NCBI RefSeq assembly: GCF_014174495.1 | Contig: NZ_JACJHR010000055.1 | Span: 1-59,821, forward strand | Direction: 5' to 3' | Length of the DNA stretch: 59,821 nucleotides | DNA from: Amycolatopsis echigonensis | GTDB taxonomy: Bacteria; Actinomycetota; Actinomycetes; Mycobacteriales; Pseudonocardiaceae | In this document: piece by piece, positions 41,442 through 49,571 of the stretch | Layout of the letters: each line of letters opens with the position of its first letter | Position numbering within the stretch: the stretch's first letter is position 1 | Position numbers and translations under genes: made by a program | The notes under the pieces: generated by a model | Seen by the model: only the letters and a program-made list of their open reading frames with translations | The model's database searches: none | Told to the model about the DNA's origin: nothing

Positions 41442-42394
41442 CCCGGCTGATCCTCAAACGGCTGCTCGTGAGCCTCGTGGTGCTGTGGCTGGTCACCCTG
41501 CTGGTGTTCGTCGCGACGCTGCTGCTGCCCGGCGATCCGGCACGGGCCATCCTCGGCCAGCAGGCGACCCCGGAGCGGATCGCCGCGCTGCAGCACCAGC
41601 TGCACCTCGACGAACCGGTCTGGCAGCGCTATCTCTCATGGCTGGGCGGCCTGTTCACCGGCGACCTCGGCACCTCGACCTCGACCCAGGGCCCGGTCAC
41701 GACGCTGCTGGCGGACCGCGTGTCGGCCTCGCTCGTGCTGCTCGTGCTCGCCGCGGTGATCGCCACCCCGCTCGGGCTCGCGTTCGGCACGTGGAGCGCG
41801 ATGCGCCGCGGCCGGGCCGGCGACCAGGTCGTCTCCGGCGTCAGCCTGGTGATCGCCGCGCTGCCGGAGTTCGTGATCGGCGTCGCCCTCATCGTCCTCT
41901 TCGCGACGACGGTGTTCCGCGTCCTGCCCTCGGTCACGCTCACGCCGCCAGGCGAAGCGGTCTGGGCGCAGCCGAGCCAGCTCGTCCTGCCGGTGCTCAC
42001 CCTCGTGCTCGTCGTGACGCCGTACATCACGCGGATGATGCGCGCGACGATGGGCGAGGTCCTCGAATCCGGCTACGTGGAAATGGCGCGGCTCAAGGGA
42101 ATGCGCGAGCGGACGGTGCTGCTGCGGCACGCCTTGCCGCACGCGGTCGGGCCGGTCGCGCAGGTCGTCGCGATCCAGCTGGCCTGGCTGGCCGGCGGCG
42201 TCGTGGTGGTCGAATTCCTGTTCCGCTACCCGGGCATCGGCCAGGCGCTGATCGACGCGGTCGGCAAACGCGACGTCGCCGTGGTCCAGGCGGTGACGCT
42301 GCTGATCGCCGCGGTCTACATCGTGGTGAACCTGCTGGCCGACGTGATCGGCATCCTCGCCGACCCCAAGCTCCGGACGGAGGCAGTGCGATGA
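41438..42394 (+). CDS. ABC transporter permease (DppB-type)
   Basis: A 318-residue permease. The first transmembrane helix (LVVLWLVTLLVFVATLLLPG) is followed by the characteristic PGDPARAILGQQATPERIAAL element of DppB/OppB proteins. Five further helices follow, with the EAA loop at ESGYVEMARLKGMRERTVLL, which contacts the ATPase. FLFRYPGIGQALIDAV is a family signature near the C-terminus. It forms the membrane channel with the second permease. Four-base overlaps on both sides (ATGA) show tight translational coupling. Confidence 0.93.
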   Translation: MTRLILKRLLVSLVVLWLVTLLVFVATLLLPGDPARAILGQQATPERIAALQHQLHLDEPVWQRYLSWLGGLFTGDLGTSTSTQGPVTTLLADRVSASLVLLVLAAVIATPLGLAFGTWSAMRRGRAGDQVVSGVSLVIAALPEFVIGVALIVLFATTVFRVLPSVTLTPPGEAVWAQPSQLVLPVLTLVLVVTPYITRMMRATMGEVLESGYVEMARLKGMRERTVLLRHALPHAVGPVAQVVAIQLAWLAGGVVVVEFLFRYPGIGQALIDAVGKRDVAVVQAVTLLIAAVYIVVNLLADVIGILADPKLRTEAVR

Positions 42395-43287
42395 CCGCGG
42401 TCGAAGAAGAACAGGTGGTGCCCGCCGTCGCGGAGACGCCGCCGCGCGCGGCCGGGCTGATCCGTGCCGCTTGGTCGTTCCCGCAGGCCAAGGTCGGTGC
42501 GGCGCTGGCCGGAATCGTGATTCTCGTGGCGCTGCTGGGCCCGTGGCTCGGACCGGTTCTCACCGGGCACAGCACCACGGACTTCGCCGGAAAGCCGTTC
42601 AAACCGGACGGGATCGCGGGCACCGACGGCCTCGGCCGCGACGTTCTCACCCGCTTCCTCGCCGGCGGCACCACGCTGCTGCTGTACGCGGTGCTGGCCA
42701 CCGCTCTCGGCATCGTGCTCGGCGCGCTCATCGGCATGATCGCCGGGTACGGCGGCGGCTGGCTGGACAGCCTGCTGATGCGCGGCAACGACGTGCTGCT
42801 GTCGTTCCCGCAGCTGGTCATCGCGCTGCTGGCGATCGCGGTCATCGGTCCGAAGGGCTGGCTGCTGGTGCTGGTCATCGGTCTGACGCACGCGCCGCGG
42901 ACCGCGCGGGTCGCCCGGCAGGCGACGGTCTCGGTGCGCAACCACGACTACATCCGCGCGGCCGAGATGTACGCCGTGCCGCGCAGCCGGATCCTGCTGC
43001 GCGAGATCCTGCCGAACATCACCGGCCCGCTGATGGTGGAGCTGGGGCTGCGGCTGACCTATTCGATCGGCTACATCGCCTCGCTGTCGTTCCTCGGGCT
43101 CGGCATCCAGCCGCCGGCCGCGGACTGGGGCCTGATGATCAACGAGAACCGGATCGCGCTCGTCGTGCAGCCGTGGGGCGTGCTGCTCCCGGTGGCCGCG
43201 ATCGCGGTGCTGGCCGTCGGCACGAACCTCGTCGCCGATTCGCTCGCCTCGGCCGCGGCCGGGCGGACCCGGGAGGCACGCGCATGA
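42391..43287 (+). CDS. ABC transporter permease (DppC-type)
   Basis: A 298-residue permease of the DppC/OppC type. After a cytosolic N-terminus and helix 1 comes GIAGTDGLGRDVLTRFLAGG, the standard G-T-D-x-x-G-R-D motif. Helices 2-6 follow. NHDYIRAAEMYAVPRSRILL is the EAA loop that docks with the ATPase, and SLSFLGLGIQPPAADWG is the conserved C-terminal segment. It pairs with the DppB-type permease. It overlaps the preceding gene by 4 bases (ATGA) and the following ATPase gene by 4 bases. Confidence 0.93.
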   Translation: MTAVEEEQVVPAVAETPPRAAGLIRAAWSFPQAKVGAALAGIVILVALLGPWLGPVLTGHSTTDFAGKPFKPDGIAGTDGLGRDVLTRFLAGGTTLLLYAVLATALGIVLGALIGMIAGYGGGWLDSLLMRGNDVLLSFPQLVIALLAIAVIGPKGWLLVLVIGLTHAPRTARVARQATVSVRNHDYIRAAEMYAVPRSRILLREILPNITGPLMVELGLRLTYSIGYIASLSFLGLGIQPPAADWGLMINENRIALVVQPWGVLLPVAAIAVLAVGTNLVADSLASAAAGRTREARA

Positions 43288-44849
43288 CCAAGGCTCTGGA
43301 GGTGACCGGGCTGGCCGTGCGCACCGCGGCGGGCCGTCCGGTGCTGCATTCGGTGTCCTACGAGATCGCTCCCGGCGAGGTCCTCGCGCTGGTCGGGGAA
43401 TCCGGTTCCGGCAAGACGACCGCCGGATTGGCCGCGCTCGGCCATTTCCGCCGCGGGCTGGTGTCCGGCGGCGGCAAGGTGGTGCTGCATCCACGCGAGG
43501 GCGAACCGGTCGACGTCTTGTCGCTCGACGACGCCGCACGACGCCAGTTGCGGGGCAACGCGGTCGCGTACATCCCGCAGGACCCGGCGCTGTCGCTGAA
43601 CCCGGCGCTGCGGGTCGGGCGGCAGATCGCCGAGGTGCTGGAAACGCACGGCTACGCCGGGTCCGCCGACGAGCGAGTGGCCGAGGTGCTGGCCGAGGTC
43701 GGGCTGCCGTCCGACGAGGCCTACCAGCGGCGGTACCCGCATCAGCTGTCCGGCGGGCAGCAGCAGCGGGTCGGCATCGCGATGGCGTTCGCGTGCCGCC
43801 CGAGCGTGGTCGTGCTGGACGAGCCGACCACCGGCCTCGATGTGAAGACGCAGGCTTTGGTGCTGGAGACGGTCCGGCAGCTGACGTCCGAGCACGGCGT
43901 CGCGGCGCTCTACATCACGCACGACCTCGCCGTGGTGGCACAGCTCGCCGACCGGGTTGCCGTGATGTACCAAGGAAATCTGGTCGAATGCGGCGTCGCT
44001 GAGGAAGTACTGCGGCGGCCGAAGCACGCGTACACGAAGCGGCTGCTCGCGGCGGTGCCCGACCTCGGTGCGCAACCCGCCCCTGCTCCCCCGCCGGACG
44101 ACGCGGTGCTGGCCGCACGCGACATCCGGGTGTCGTACGGGCTGCAGAAGGTGTTGCGCGGCATCGATCTCGCGGTGACGCGCGGGGAAAGCGTGATGCT
44201 GCTCGGCGAGTCCGGTTCCGGCAAAACCACGCTGTCGCAGTGCATCGCCGGACTGAACCGCGGTTTCAGCGGCACGGTCGCGCTCGAAGGAACCCCGCTC
44301 GCTCCGGCCGCCCGGCAGCGCAGCACCGACGAGCTGCGGCGGATCCAGTACGTTTTCCAGAGCCCGTTCTCGTCGCTGAACCCGCGCAAGACGATCGCGC
44401 AGTCGATCGAGGTTCCGCTGGTGCGCTTGACGTCCCTCTCCCGCACTGAGCGCCGTAAACGCGTCGCCGAGACGTTGGACCGGGTCCGCTTGCGGCAAGA
44501 CCTCGCGAACCGGCTGCCGGACCAGCTCAGCGGCGGCGAACGCCAACGCGCCGCGATCGCCCGCGCGCTCGTGACCACGCCGGACGTCCTGGTGTGCGAC
44601 GAGGTCACCTCCGCGCTGGACGTCTCCGTGCAGGCGACCATCGTCGAGCTGCTCGGCGAGCTGCGCCGGGAACTCGGCATGGCGATGCTGTTCGTGACGC
44701 ACAACATCGCCCTCGCCCCGGAGGTGGCGGACCGGATCGCGGTCCTGCGCGGCGGCGAGATCGTCGAGGAAGGGCCCGTCGAAGCGGTGCTGAACTCCCC
44801 GTCGCACGAGTACACCAGCGAACTTCTGGCCACGACGCCAAGGCTGTGA
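43284..44849 (+). CDS. ABC transporter ATP-binding protein, fused double ATPase (DppD-DppF type)
   Basis: A 521-residue protein with two complete ABC cassettes in one chain. Domain 1 (about 5-260) has VGESGSGKTTAG (Walker A), HQLSGGQQQRVGIAMAF (signature) and VVVLDEPTTGLD (Walker B). Domain 2 (about 275-521) has LGESGSGKTTLSQ, DQLSGGERQRAAIARAL and VLVCDEVTSALD. Both keep the switch His (ITHDL, VTHNI). Domain 2 has DEVTS rather than DEPTS, frequent in DppF-like halves. The protein powers import by the permease pair. The gene start overlaps the second permease; the serine hydrolase gene follows after 8 bases. Confidence 0.93.
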   Translation: MTKALEVTGLAVRTAAGRPVLHSVSYEIAPGEVLALVGESGSGKTTAGLAALGHFRRGLVSGGGKVVLHPREGEPVDVLSLDDAARRQLRGNAVAYIPQDPALSLNPALRVGRQIAEVLETHGYAGSADERVAEVLAEVGLPSDEAYQRRYPHQLSGGQQQRVGIAMAFACRPSVVVLDEPTTGLDVKTQALVLETVRQLTSEHGVAALYITHDLAVVAQLADRVAVMYQGNLVECGVAEEVLRRPKHAYTKRLLAAVPDLGAQPAPAPPPDDAVLAARDIRVSYGLQKVLRGIDLAVTRGESVMLLGESGSGKTTLSQCIAGLNRGFSGTVALEGTPLAPAARQRSTDELRRIQYVFQSPFSSLNPRKTIAQSIEVPLVRLTSLSRTERRKRVAETLDRVRLRQDLANRLPDQLSGGERQRAAIARALVTTPDVLVCDEVTSALDVSVQATIVELLGELRRELGMAMLFVTHNIALAPEVADRIAVLRGGEIVEEGPVEAVLNSPSHEYTSELLATTPRL

Positions 44850-44857
44850 GGAGCAGG

Positions 44858-45958
44858 ATGACTGTCCATGGTGCGGTGAAGCCCGGTTACGAGGGCGTGC
44901 GGGAAGCGTTCGGCGACATCATCGAGGCGACCACCGGCGGAGCCGCGTTCAGCGTGTTCCGCGACGGCGCTCCGGTGGTGGAGCTGTGGGGCGGTTCAGC
45001 GGCGGACGGCGTGCCGTGGACCGAGGACACCCGCGCCGTGTTGTTCAGCGGCACCAAGGGCGTGGTCGCGACCGTCCTGGCGATGCTGACCGCACAGGGG
45101 AAGCTGGACCCGGACGAACGCGTCGCCCGCTACTGGCCGGAGTTCGCCGCGGCGGGCAAGGAGGAGGTGCCGGTCTCGCAGGTGCTGTCGCACACCGTCG
45201 GCCTGCCCTACGTCGAACCCGATCTGCCCATGCTGGACAACGCGGCGAACGCCCGTGCCCTCGCCGCCCAGCGTCCATTGTGGACTCCGGGCAGGCAGGT
45301 CGCGTACCACGCGCTCACCTACGGCTACCTGGCCACGGAACTGGCCCGGCGCGTCACCGGAGCCGACCTGGGCACGCTGGTGCGCGACCTCCTCGCCGGA
45401 CCGCACGGCCTCGACCTGCGGCTCGGCACCCCGCCGTCCGTCCCGGTCGCCACGCTGCGGCGCGCGCCCGGGTACCGGATCAGCACGTTCCTGAAGGACG
45501 AGGAACGCCGCCGGATCGTCGAACGGATGTACCGCGGCCTGCTCGATTCGGGCGACTCGATGAACTCGCCGGAGTACCGCGGCGCGACGCTGGCGGCAGG
45601 CGGCGCAGTCGGCACCGCGACCGCGATGGCCCGCTTGTACGACCTGCTGCGCTCCGGCGAACTCGTCCCGGACGACGTCCTCGCCCAGGCCACTCGCACC
45701 TGGTCCGAAGGCATCGACGCGATCAATGACCGCCCGCTGCGCTTCGGCCTGGGTTTCGAACTGGCCGACCCGATCGGCACCTACGGCCCCGCCGCGGCCG
45801 ACCCCGCCGCCTTCGGACACTCCGGTGCCGGCGGCGGCCGCCACGGCGCGTGGCCGACCCGGGGGTTGTCGTTCTCCTTCGTGCCGAACGAACTCCAGGC
45901 CGAGGACGTCGACCACCGGGCTTCCTCGCTGCTGGAGGCGCTGCACGAGGCCGCCTGA
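44858..45958 (+). CDS. Serine hydrolase of the class C beta-lactamase/EstB family
   Basis: A 366-residue penicillin-binding-fold serine hydrolase. VLFSGTKGVVATVLAML has the S-x-x-K nucleophile and base (SGTK near residue 68). QVAYHALTYGYLATELARR contains the Tyr of the Y-x-N position (YHA here), and FGHSGAGGGRHG is the H-x-G motif replacing KTG, as in EstB-type esterases. No signal peptide is visible, so it is probably cytosolic and not a resistance beta-lactamase. GAGGAGCAGG precedes the ATG. It is 8 bases after the transporter ATPase gene, within the operon, and may hydrolyse an ester or amide of the imported solute, for example an acylcarnitine; that is inference. Confidence 0.85.
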   Translation: MTVHGAVKPGYEGVREAFGDIIEATTGGAAFSVFRDGAPVVELWGGSAADGVPWTEDTRAVLFSGTKGVVATVLAMLTAQGKLDPDERVARYWPEFAAAGKEEVPVSQVLSHTVGLPYVEPDLPMLDNAANARALAAQRPLWTPGRQVAYHALTYGYLATELARRVTGADLGTLVRDLLAGPHGLDLRLGTPPSVPVATLRRAPGYRISTFLKDEERRRIVERMYRGLLDSGDSMNSPEYRGATLAAGGAVGTATAMARLYDLLRSGELVPDDVLAQATRTWSEGIDAINDRPLRFGLGFELADPIGTYGPAAADPAAFGHSGAGGGRHGAWPTRGLSFSFVPNELQAEDVDHRASSLLEALHEAA

Positions 45959-45972
45959 CCTACCGTGGACGC

Positions 45973-46878
45973 ATGCGGATCGTGTCCCTGCTGCCCGCCG
46001 CCACCGACCTGGTCGCCACTCTCGGCAAGGCGGGCGATCTCGTCGGCCGCACGCACGAATGCGACTGGCCCGCCGAGATCGCGTCGGTGCCGGTGGTGAC
46101 CGCCGCGGACCTCGACTCCGACACGCTGACCAGCCGGGAGATCTCCACCGCCGTCGGCTCGTCCCACCAAGGCTCGTCGCTCTACTCAGTCGATCTCGAC
46201 CGGCTGGCCGCGCTCGCGCCCGACCTCGTGCTCACCCAAGACCTGTGCGAGGTCTGCGCGGTGTCCTACACCCGCGTCGCCGCCGCGGTGCGGATGCTCG
46301 ACGCCGGACCGCGCGTGCTCAGCCTCGAACCGCGCACCCTGGACGAGGTTCTCGACTGCCTGACCACCCTCGGCGACGCACTGGGCGTGCCGGAGGTCGC
46401 CGCCGCCCGCGTCGCCGAACTCCGCAGCCGGCTCGCCGCTGTCCGCCGCCAGGTCGCCGGGCTGCCGCGGCCCCGGGTGGTCGCGCTGGAATGGCTCGAT
46501 CCGCTCTGGCCGGCCGGACACTGGGTGCCCGAGCAGATCTCCGCCGCGGGCGGCGCCCCGTCGCTCGCGGAACCGGGCGAGCACACCCACCCGATGACGT
46601 GGGACGCCGTGGTCGCCGCCCGCCCGGACGTCCTGCTCGTCCTTCCCTGCGGCTTCTCGCCGGACCGGACCGAGACCGAACTGGACGTCCTCACCTTGCG
46701 CCCGGGCTGGGCCGACCTGCCCGCCGTCCGGAACAACCGCGTCTGGCTGCTCGACGGTCCGGCCTACTTCAACCGCCCCGGCCCGCGAGTGGTGCGCGGC
46801 GCGGAAATCCTCGCGACGGTTCTGCACGACCGGCCCGCCGATCCCCCGGTCAGCCCTGCCGAAGCCCGGCGGATCTGA
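45973..46878 (+). CDS. Cobalamin-binding-type (BtuF-like) periplasmic-binding-fold protein
   Basis: A 301-residue protein of the helical-backbone class III binding fold. RIVSLLPAATDLVATLGKAG is the standard opening, HECDWPAEIASVPVVTA follows, then a long helix and a second lobe (RPDVLLVLPCGFSPDRTETE, VWLLDGPAYFNRPGPRVV). It matches the cytosolic 'cobalamin-binding protein' group with HECDWP and PCGF motifs. No signal peptide or lipobox is seen; the ATG at 45973 starts directly on the fold. It follows the serine hydrolase gene by 14 bases and may be transcribed with it, but a role in carnitine use is not evident. The true ligand of this group is uncertain. Confidence 0.8.
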   Translation: MRIVSLLPAATDLVATLGKAGDLVGRTHECDWPAEIASVPVVTAADLDSDTLTSREISTAVGSSHQGSSLYSVDLDRLAALAPDLVLTQDLCEVCAVSYTRVAAAVRMLDAGPRVLSLEPRTLDEVLDCLTTLGDALGVPEVAAARVAELRSRLAAVRRQVAGLPRPRVVALEWLDPLWPAGHWVPEQISAAGGAPSLAEPGEHTHPMTWDAVVAARPDVLLVLPCGFSPDRTETELDVLTLRPGWADLPAVRNNRVWLLDGPAYFNRPGPRVVRGAEILATVLHDRPADPPVSPAEARRI

Positions 46879-46980
46879 CCCTTCTCACCCGGCTCCCGAA
46901 AACATCGCCCGACCGGGAAGCCGCAGACCCCCGTTCGTGTTGTCTTCCAAGCAGGACCGGCACGGAATGAGGTGCGTCGC

Positions 46981-47574
46981 ATGGCAGCTCCGGAACGGCA
47001 CGTGGCGGACTACCCGGCACCTCGGCCGGCGGTCGACCTCCCGATCGCGGCTCTCCTCATCGCCTCGCTCGCCCACTGGATCCGCGGCGCCCCCGCCGAC
47101 AGCGTCATCTTCTTCGCCGCCGCGATCCTGCTGCTCTTCACCGAACGGCACGCCGGCGCCGCGGACGACCTCCTGGTCCCGGCCACCCGGCTGCCCGGCG
47201 CCTCGCTGATCATCGCCGTCGCTCTGGTCGCGCTGGTCTTCGGCCGCCAGACCGTGCCGATGTTCCTCGCCGTGACCGCGATCGGCGTCGGCGCGCTGGT
47301 CGTGGAATGGCGGGACCCTTCGCTCCCGTCCCAGCCGGTCCCGCGCCGCGGCTGGCTGTGGGTCGCGCTGGCGATCTCCTGGTGCCTCTGGGAACTGATC
47401 TCCTTCGTCTACGAACAGGCCGCGGGCGGGCTTTCGCTGACGCATCCGACGATGAGCGACCTCGTCGACCCGATGCTCGACAACCGCGTCGTGCAGGCTC
47501 TCGCGCTCGGCGTCTGGGTCGCCGCCGGGCTCGCGATGCTGCGCGCGGCCGCCGAGGCTAGGAGAACGGCATGA
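46981..47574 (+). CDS. Hypothetical membrane protein
   Basis: A 197-residue protein with five hydrophobic segments: AALLIASLAHWI (about 23-36), SVIFFAAAILLLFT (41-54), a long stretch around LIIAVALVALVFG and FLAVTAIGVGALVV (75-110), LWVALAISWCLWELISFVY (125-143) and ALALGVWVAAGLAML (170-186). It matches no family I can name. The ATG at 46981 was chosen with GAGG 8 bases upstream; a GTG at 46972 is the alternative. It overlaps the DUF6186 gene by 4 bases (ATGA), so the two small membrane proteins likely act together. Confidence 0.7.
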   Translation: MAAPERHVADYPAPRPAVDLPIAALLIASLAHWIRGAPADSVIFFAAAILLLFTERHAGAADDLLVPATRLPGASLIIAVALVALVFGRQTVPMFLAVTAIGVGALVVEWRDPSLPSQPVPRRGWLWVALAISWCLWELISFVYEQAAGGLSLTHPTMSDLVDPMLDNRVVQALALGVWVAAGLAMLRAAAEARRTA

Positions 47575-47774
47575 GCAGCAGGCTGATCACCGAAATCGGC
47601 TTCGGCGCGATCGTGGCCGCCGCCCTCCTGCTGTGGCTGGGCAGCCACCTGGTCCCTAAGAAGATCCCGCCGCTGACCAGCGTGCTCTCCGCGCTGATGC
47701 GCAAGCGGTCGACCCGGATCGCGCTCGTGCTGGCCTGGTGGTGGGTCGGCTGGCATTTCTTCGTCCAGAGCTGA
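47571..47774 (+). CDS. DUF6186 family small membrane protein
   Basis: A 67-residue protein with an N-terminal transmembrane helix (FGAIVAAALLLWLGSHLVP), a basic loop with IPPLTSVLSALMRKRSTR, and a second helix ending in VLAWWWVGWHFF. The layout and the W-x-GWHFF tail match the small actinobacterial DUF6186 group as I recall it. Function unknown. The ATG overlaps the upstream membrane protein stop (ATGA), which indicates a two-protein unit. A 45-base gap with an operator-like inverted repeat follows. Confidence 0.65.
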   Translation: MSSRLITEIGFGAIVAAALLLWLGSHLVPKKIPPLTSVLSALMRKRSTRIALVLAWWWVGWHFFVQS

Positions 47775-47788
47775 TCACGCGGACGGCA

Positions 47789-47819
47789 ATCATCGATTAT
47801 TTCTGCTATGATCGATGAT
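47789..47819 (+). promoter_or_regulatory. Promoter with operator-like inverted repeat for the SRPBCC gene
   Basis: ATCATCGAT (47789-47797) and ATCGATGAT (47811-47819) form a perfect 9-base inverted repeat with 13 bases between. TATGAT (47807-47812) is an excellent -10 box that overlaps the right arm and lies only 7 bases before the ATG at 47820. The transcript would be leaderless or nearly so, and a regulator bound to the repeat would cover the promoter. The -35 is not obvious. Confidence 0.55.
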
Positions 47820-48293
47820 ATGAACGAACGTCTTGAGGTCTCCCGGCTCATCCCCGCCCCCGCCAGCGCGATTTTCGCCGTGCTCGCCGATCCGCGGGGC
47901 CACGTCGACATCGACGCGTCCGGAATGCTCATGGACGCCGAAGGCGAACCGGTCACGCAGGCCGGCGACCGGTTCGTGGTCCACATGGACCGGGAAGCGC
48001 TCGGCGACCGTCCGCTGGGCAAGTACACCGTCGAGGTCGTCATCACCACACTCGTCCCCGGCCAGGAGATCGCCTGGACCGTCGAGGGCAACTTCCGCCC
48101 GCACGTCCGCCACATCTACGGCTACCGGCTGGAGCCCGCCGAGGGCGGGACCCGCGTCACGTCCTACTACGACTGGTCAGAGCTCAGCGACGAGTGGAAG
48201 GAGCGCCTGACCTTCCCGGTCGTCCCCGAATCCGCCCTCAAGGCGACCCTCGGAATCCTGGAGCGCACCGTCCGCCGCCGCGCCGCCGCCTAG
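47820..48293 (+). CDS. SRPBCC family protein
   Basis: A 157-residue START/Bet v1-like protein. LEVSRLIPAPASAIFAVLAD is the first strand and helix, VVITTLVPGQEIAWTVEG the central strands, and HVRHIYGYRLEPAEGGTRV plus the C-terminal helix complete the lipid-binding cavity. Probably binds a hydrophobic ligand or acts as polyketide-cyclase/dehydratase-like protein. The ATG at 47820 sits just after a -10 box, which suggests a leaderless message; a start at 47808 would place the promoter inside the gene. Its TAG stop shares the palindromic CTAG with the stop of the convergent NAD-binding gene. Confidence 0.8.
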   Translation: MNERLEVSRLIPAPASAIFAVLADPRGHVDIDASGMLMDAEGEPVTQAGDRFVVHMDREALGDRPLGKYTVEVVITTLVPGQEIAWTVEGNFRPHVRHIYGYRLEPAEGGTRVTSYYDWSELSDEWKERLTFPVVPESALKATLGILERTVRRRAAA

Positions 48294-49066
48294 CGGTACC
48301 GCAGCGCGGTCGGCTTGCCCCGCTCCGCCAGATACTGCTCGAAGGTGACCACGCCGTCGGCGTGCTCCGGCGCCAAGTTCGCCCCAGCCGCGTAACCCCG
48401 GGCGATCCGCCCCGGCGCCGGCACCGAAACGAGCCGTTTCTCCTTCCCGGACGCGGCGAGCAGGGCACGCGCCAGATCAGCCGTCGTCCGCACCTCCGGC
48501 CCGCCGAAGTCCGCGACCCGCCCCCGCGGTTCGCCGCGGGCCAGCTCGACGAGCCGCGCCGCGACGTCGCGCACGTCGACGGGCTGGAACCGGAACTTCG
48601 GCACCGGCACCACCGGGAGCCGGGCGGCGCCGGCGAGGAGTGTCCGCACCAGCGAGTGGAACTGCGTCGCCCGCAGAATCGTGTGCGGCATCCCGGAATC
48701 CGCGACCAGTTTTTCCGCGGCCAGCTTCGCCTCGTAATACCCGAGCGGGATCTTGTCCACGCCGACGATCGAGACGTACACCAGATGCGGCGTCTGTCCG
48801 CTCCAGCGCGCCGCCTCGACGAGCGTGCGGACCGTGTCGACCTCCCGGCGGTAGTCGGTCGCGCAATGGATCACCGTGCTGACCCCGGCGACCGCGACGT
48901 CGATGCCCCGTCCCGTGCGCAGGTCGCCGGCCGTCCACTGGACACCTTCGCCGGACCGCCTCCGCCGGCTCAACGCCCGCACCGGAGCCTCCGCGGCTCG
49001 GAGCCGTTCCACGACCACCCGGCCCAGTTGTCCGCTTCCGCCGGTGACGAGGATCTGCTCGGCCAC
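48290..49066 (-). CDS. NmrA-like/SDR family NAD(P)-binding protein
   Basis: A 258-residue atypical short-chain dehydrogenase. ILVTGGSGQLGRVVVERLR is the G-x-x-G-x-x-G nucleotide motif, VSTVIHCATDYRREVDT follows, HLVYVSIVGVDKIPLGYYEA is the Ser/Tyr region and HTILRATQFHSLV is typical of the NmrA/SDR_a5 group. The catalytic Tyr is present (GYYEAKLAAEK). The start is GTG at 49066, preceded by GGAGG with 5-base spacing; a longer start at 49087 adds polar residues. It ends tail to tail with the SRPBCC gene, the two stops overlapping on CTAG. Substrate unknown; some members sense redox cofactors rather than catalyse. Confidence 0.85.
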   Translation of the reverse strand: MAEQILVTGGSGQLGRVVVERLRAAEAPVRALSRRRRSGEGVQWTAGDLRTGRGIDVAVAGVSTVIHCATDYRREVDTVRTLVEAARWSGQTPHLVYVSIVGVDKIPLGYYEAKLAAEKLVADSGMPHTILRATQFHSLVRTLLAGAARLPVVPVPKFRFQPVDVRDVAARLVELARGEPRGRVADFGGPEVRTTADLARALLAASGKEKRLVSVPAPGRIARGYAAGANLAPEHADGVVTFEQYLAERGKPTALRYR

Positions 49067-49143
49067 GTGGTCCTCCCGATGCCGCACCGCCCGGGCTCAG
49101 CCGGGTTACGCCCGCCATCCTGGCATGCCACGCGCCCGGCCGG

Positions 49144-49494
49144 TCAAAACCTCGAACGCCACCGCACCGTCGGCTCGTTCGCGCTGTCCCGGCGCGGCGT
49201 GTCCTTCCGCAGCAGCACCGACAGCCGCCCGTAGGCGGTGATCAGCTCCGAGTTCGCCTCGTTGCCCCGGCCTAGCCGGGCGTACTCGAACCCCTGCCGC
49301 AACGCCGCCAGCGCCTCCGGTTCTGCGGTCGCGAGCAGGCCCGCCGCCTCGGAAACGGTCTCGGCGAGGCCGTCGAGCATGGCGTTCGTCTCCGGCCGTC
49401 CCGGCGCGACGGTCAGCACCGGCGACAGCACGCGCAACTGGTGGTGCAGCCGATAGAGCACGGCCAGCGGATCGCCCTGCCCAGCACTGTCCAT
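49144..49494 (-). CDS. Hypothetical helical protein
   Basis: A 116-residue protein not recognised. It is almost all alpha-helical: LAVLYRLHHQLRVLSPVL, ETVSEAAGLLATAEPEALAA, then LRQGFEYARLGRGNEA and SELITAYGRLSVLLRKD, ending in a basic tail (RWRSRF). There is no signal peptide or membrane helix. It lies 77 bases after the LigD-type polymerase gene on the same strand and may be expressed with it, though nothing in the sequence ties it to DNA repair. The ATG at 49494 is the first start after a Gly/Arg-rich, non-coding-like stretch. Confidence 0.65.
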   Translation of the reverse strand: MDSAGQGDPLAVLYRLHHQLRVLSPVLTVAPGRPETNAMLDGLAETVSEAAGLLATAEPEALAALRQGFEYARLGRGNEANSELITAYGRLSVLLRKDTPRRDSANEPTVRWRSRF

Positions 49495-49571
49495 CGCGCT
49501 CTCCTCCGCTCGGTCCCCGGTGAGACGCGGCGGAGGAGCCCCCATGACGCCAGGCGCCCGATTGACTTCGC

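Noticed and set aside
44858..45958. Serine hydrolase as a resistance beta-lactamase
   Set aside because: No signal peptide, H-x-G instead of KTG, and placement inside a transport and catabolic operon.
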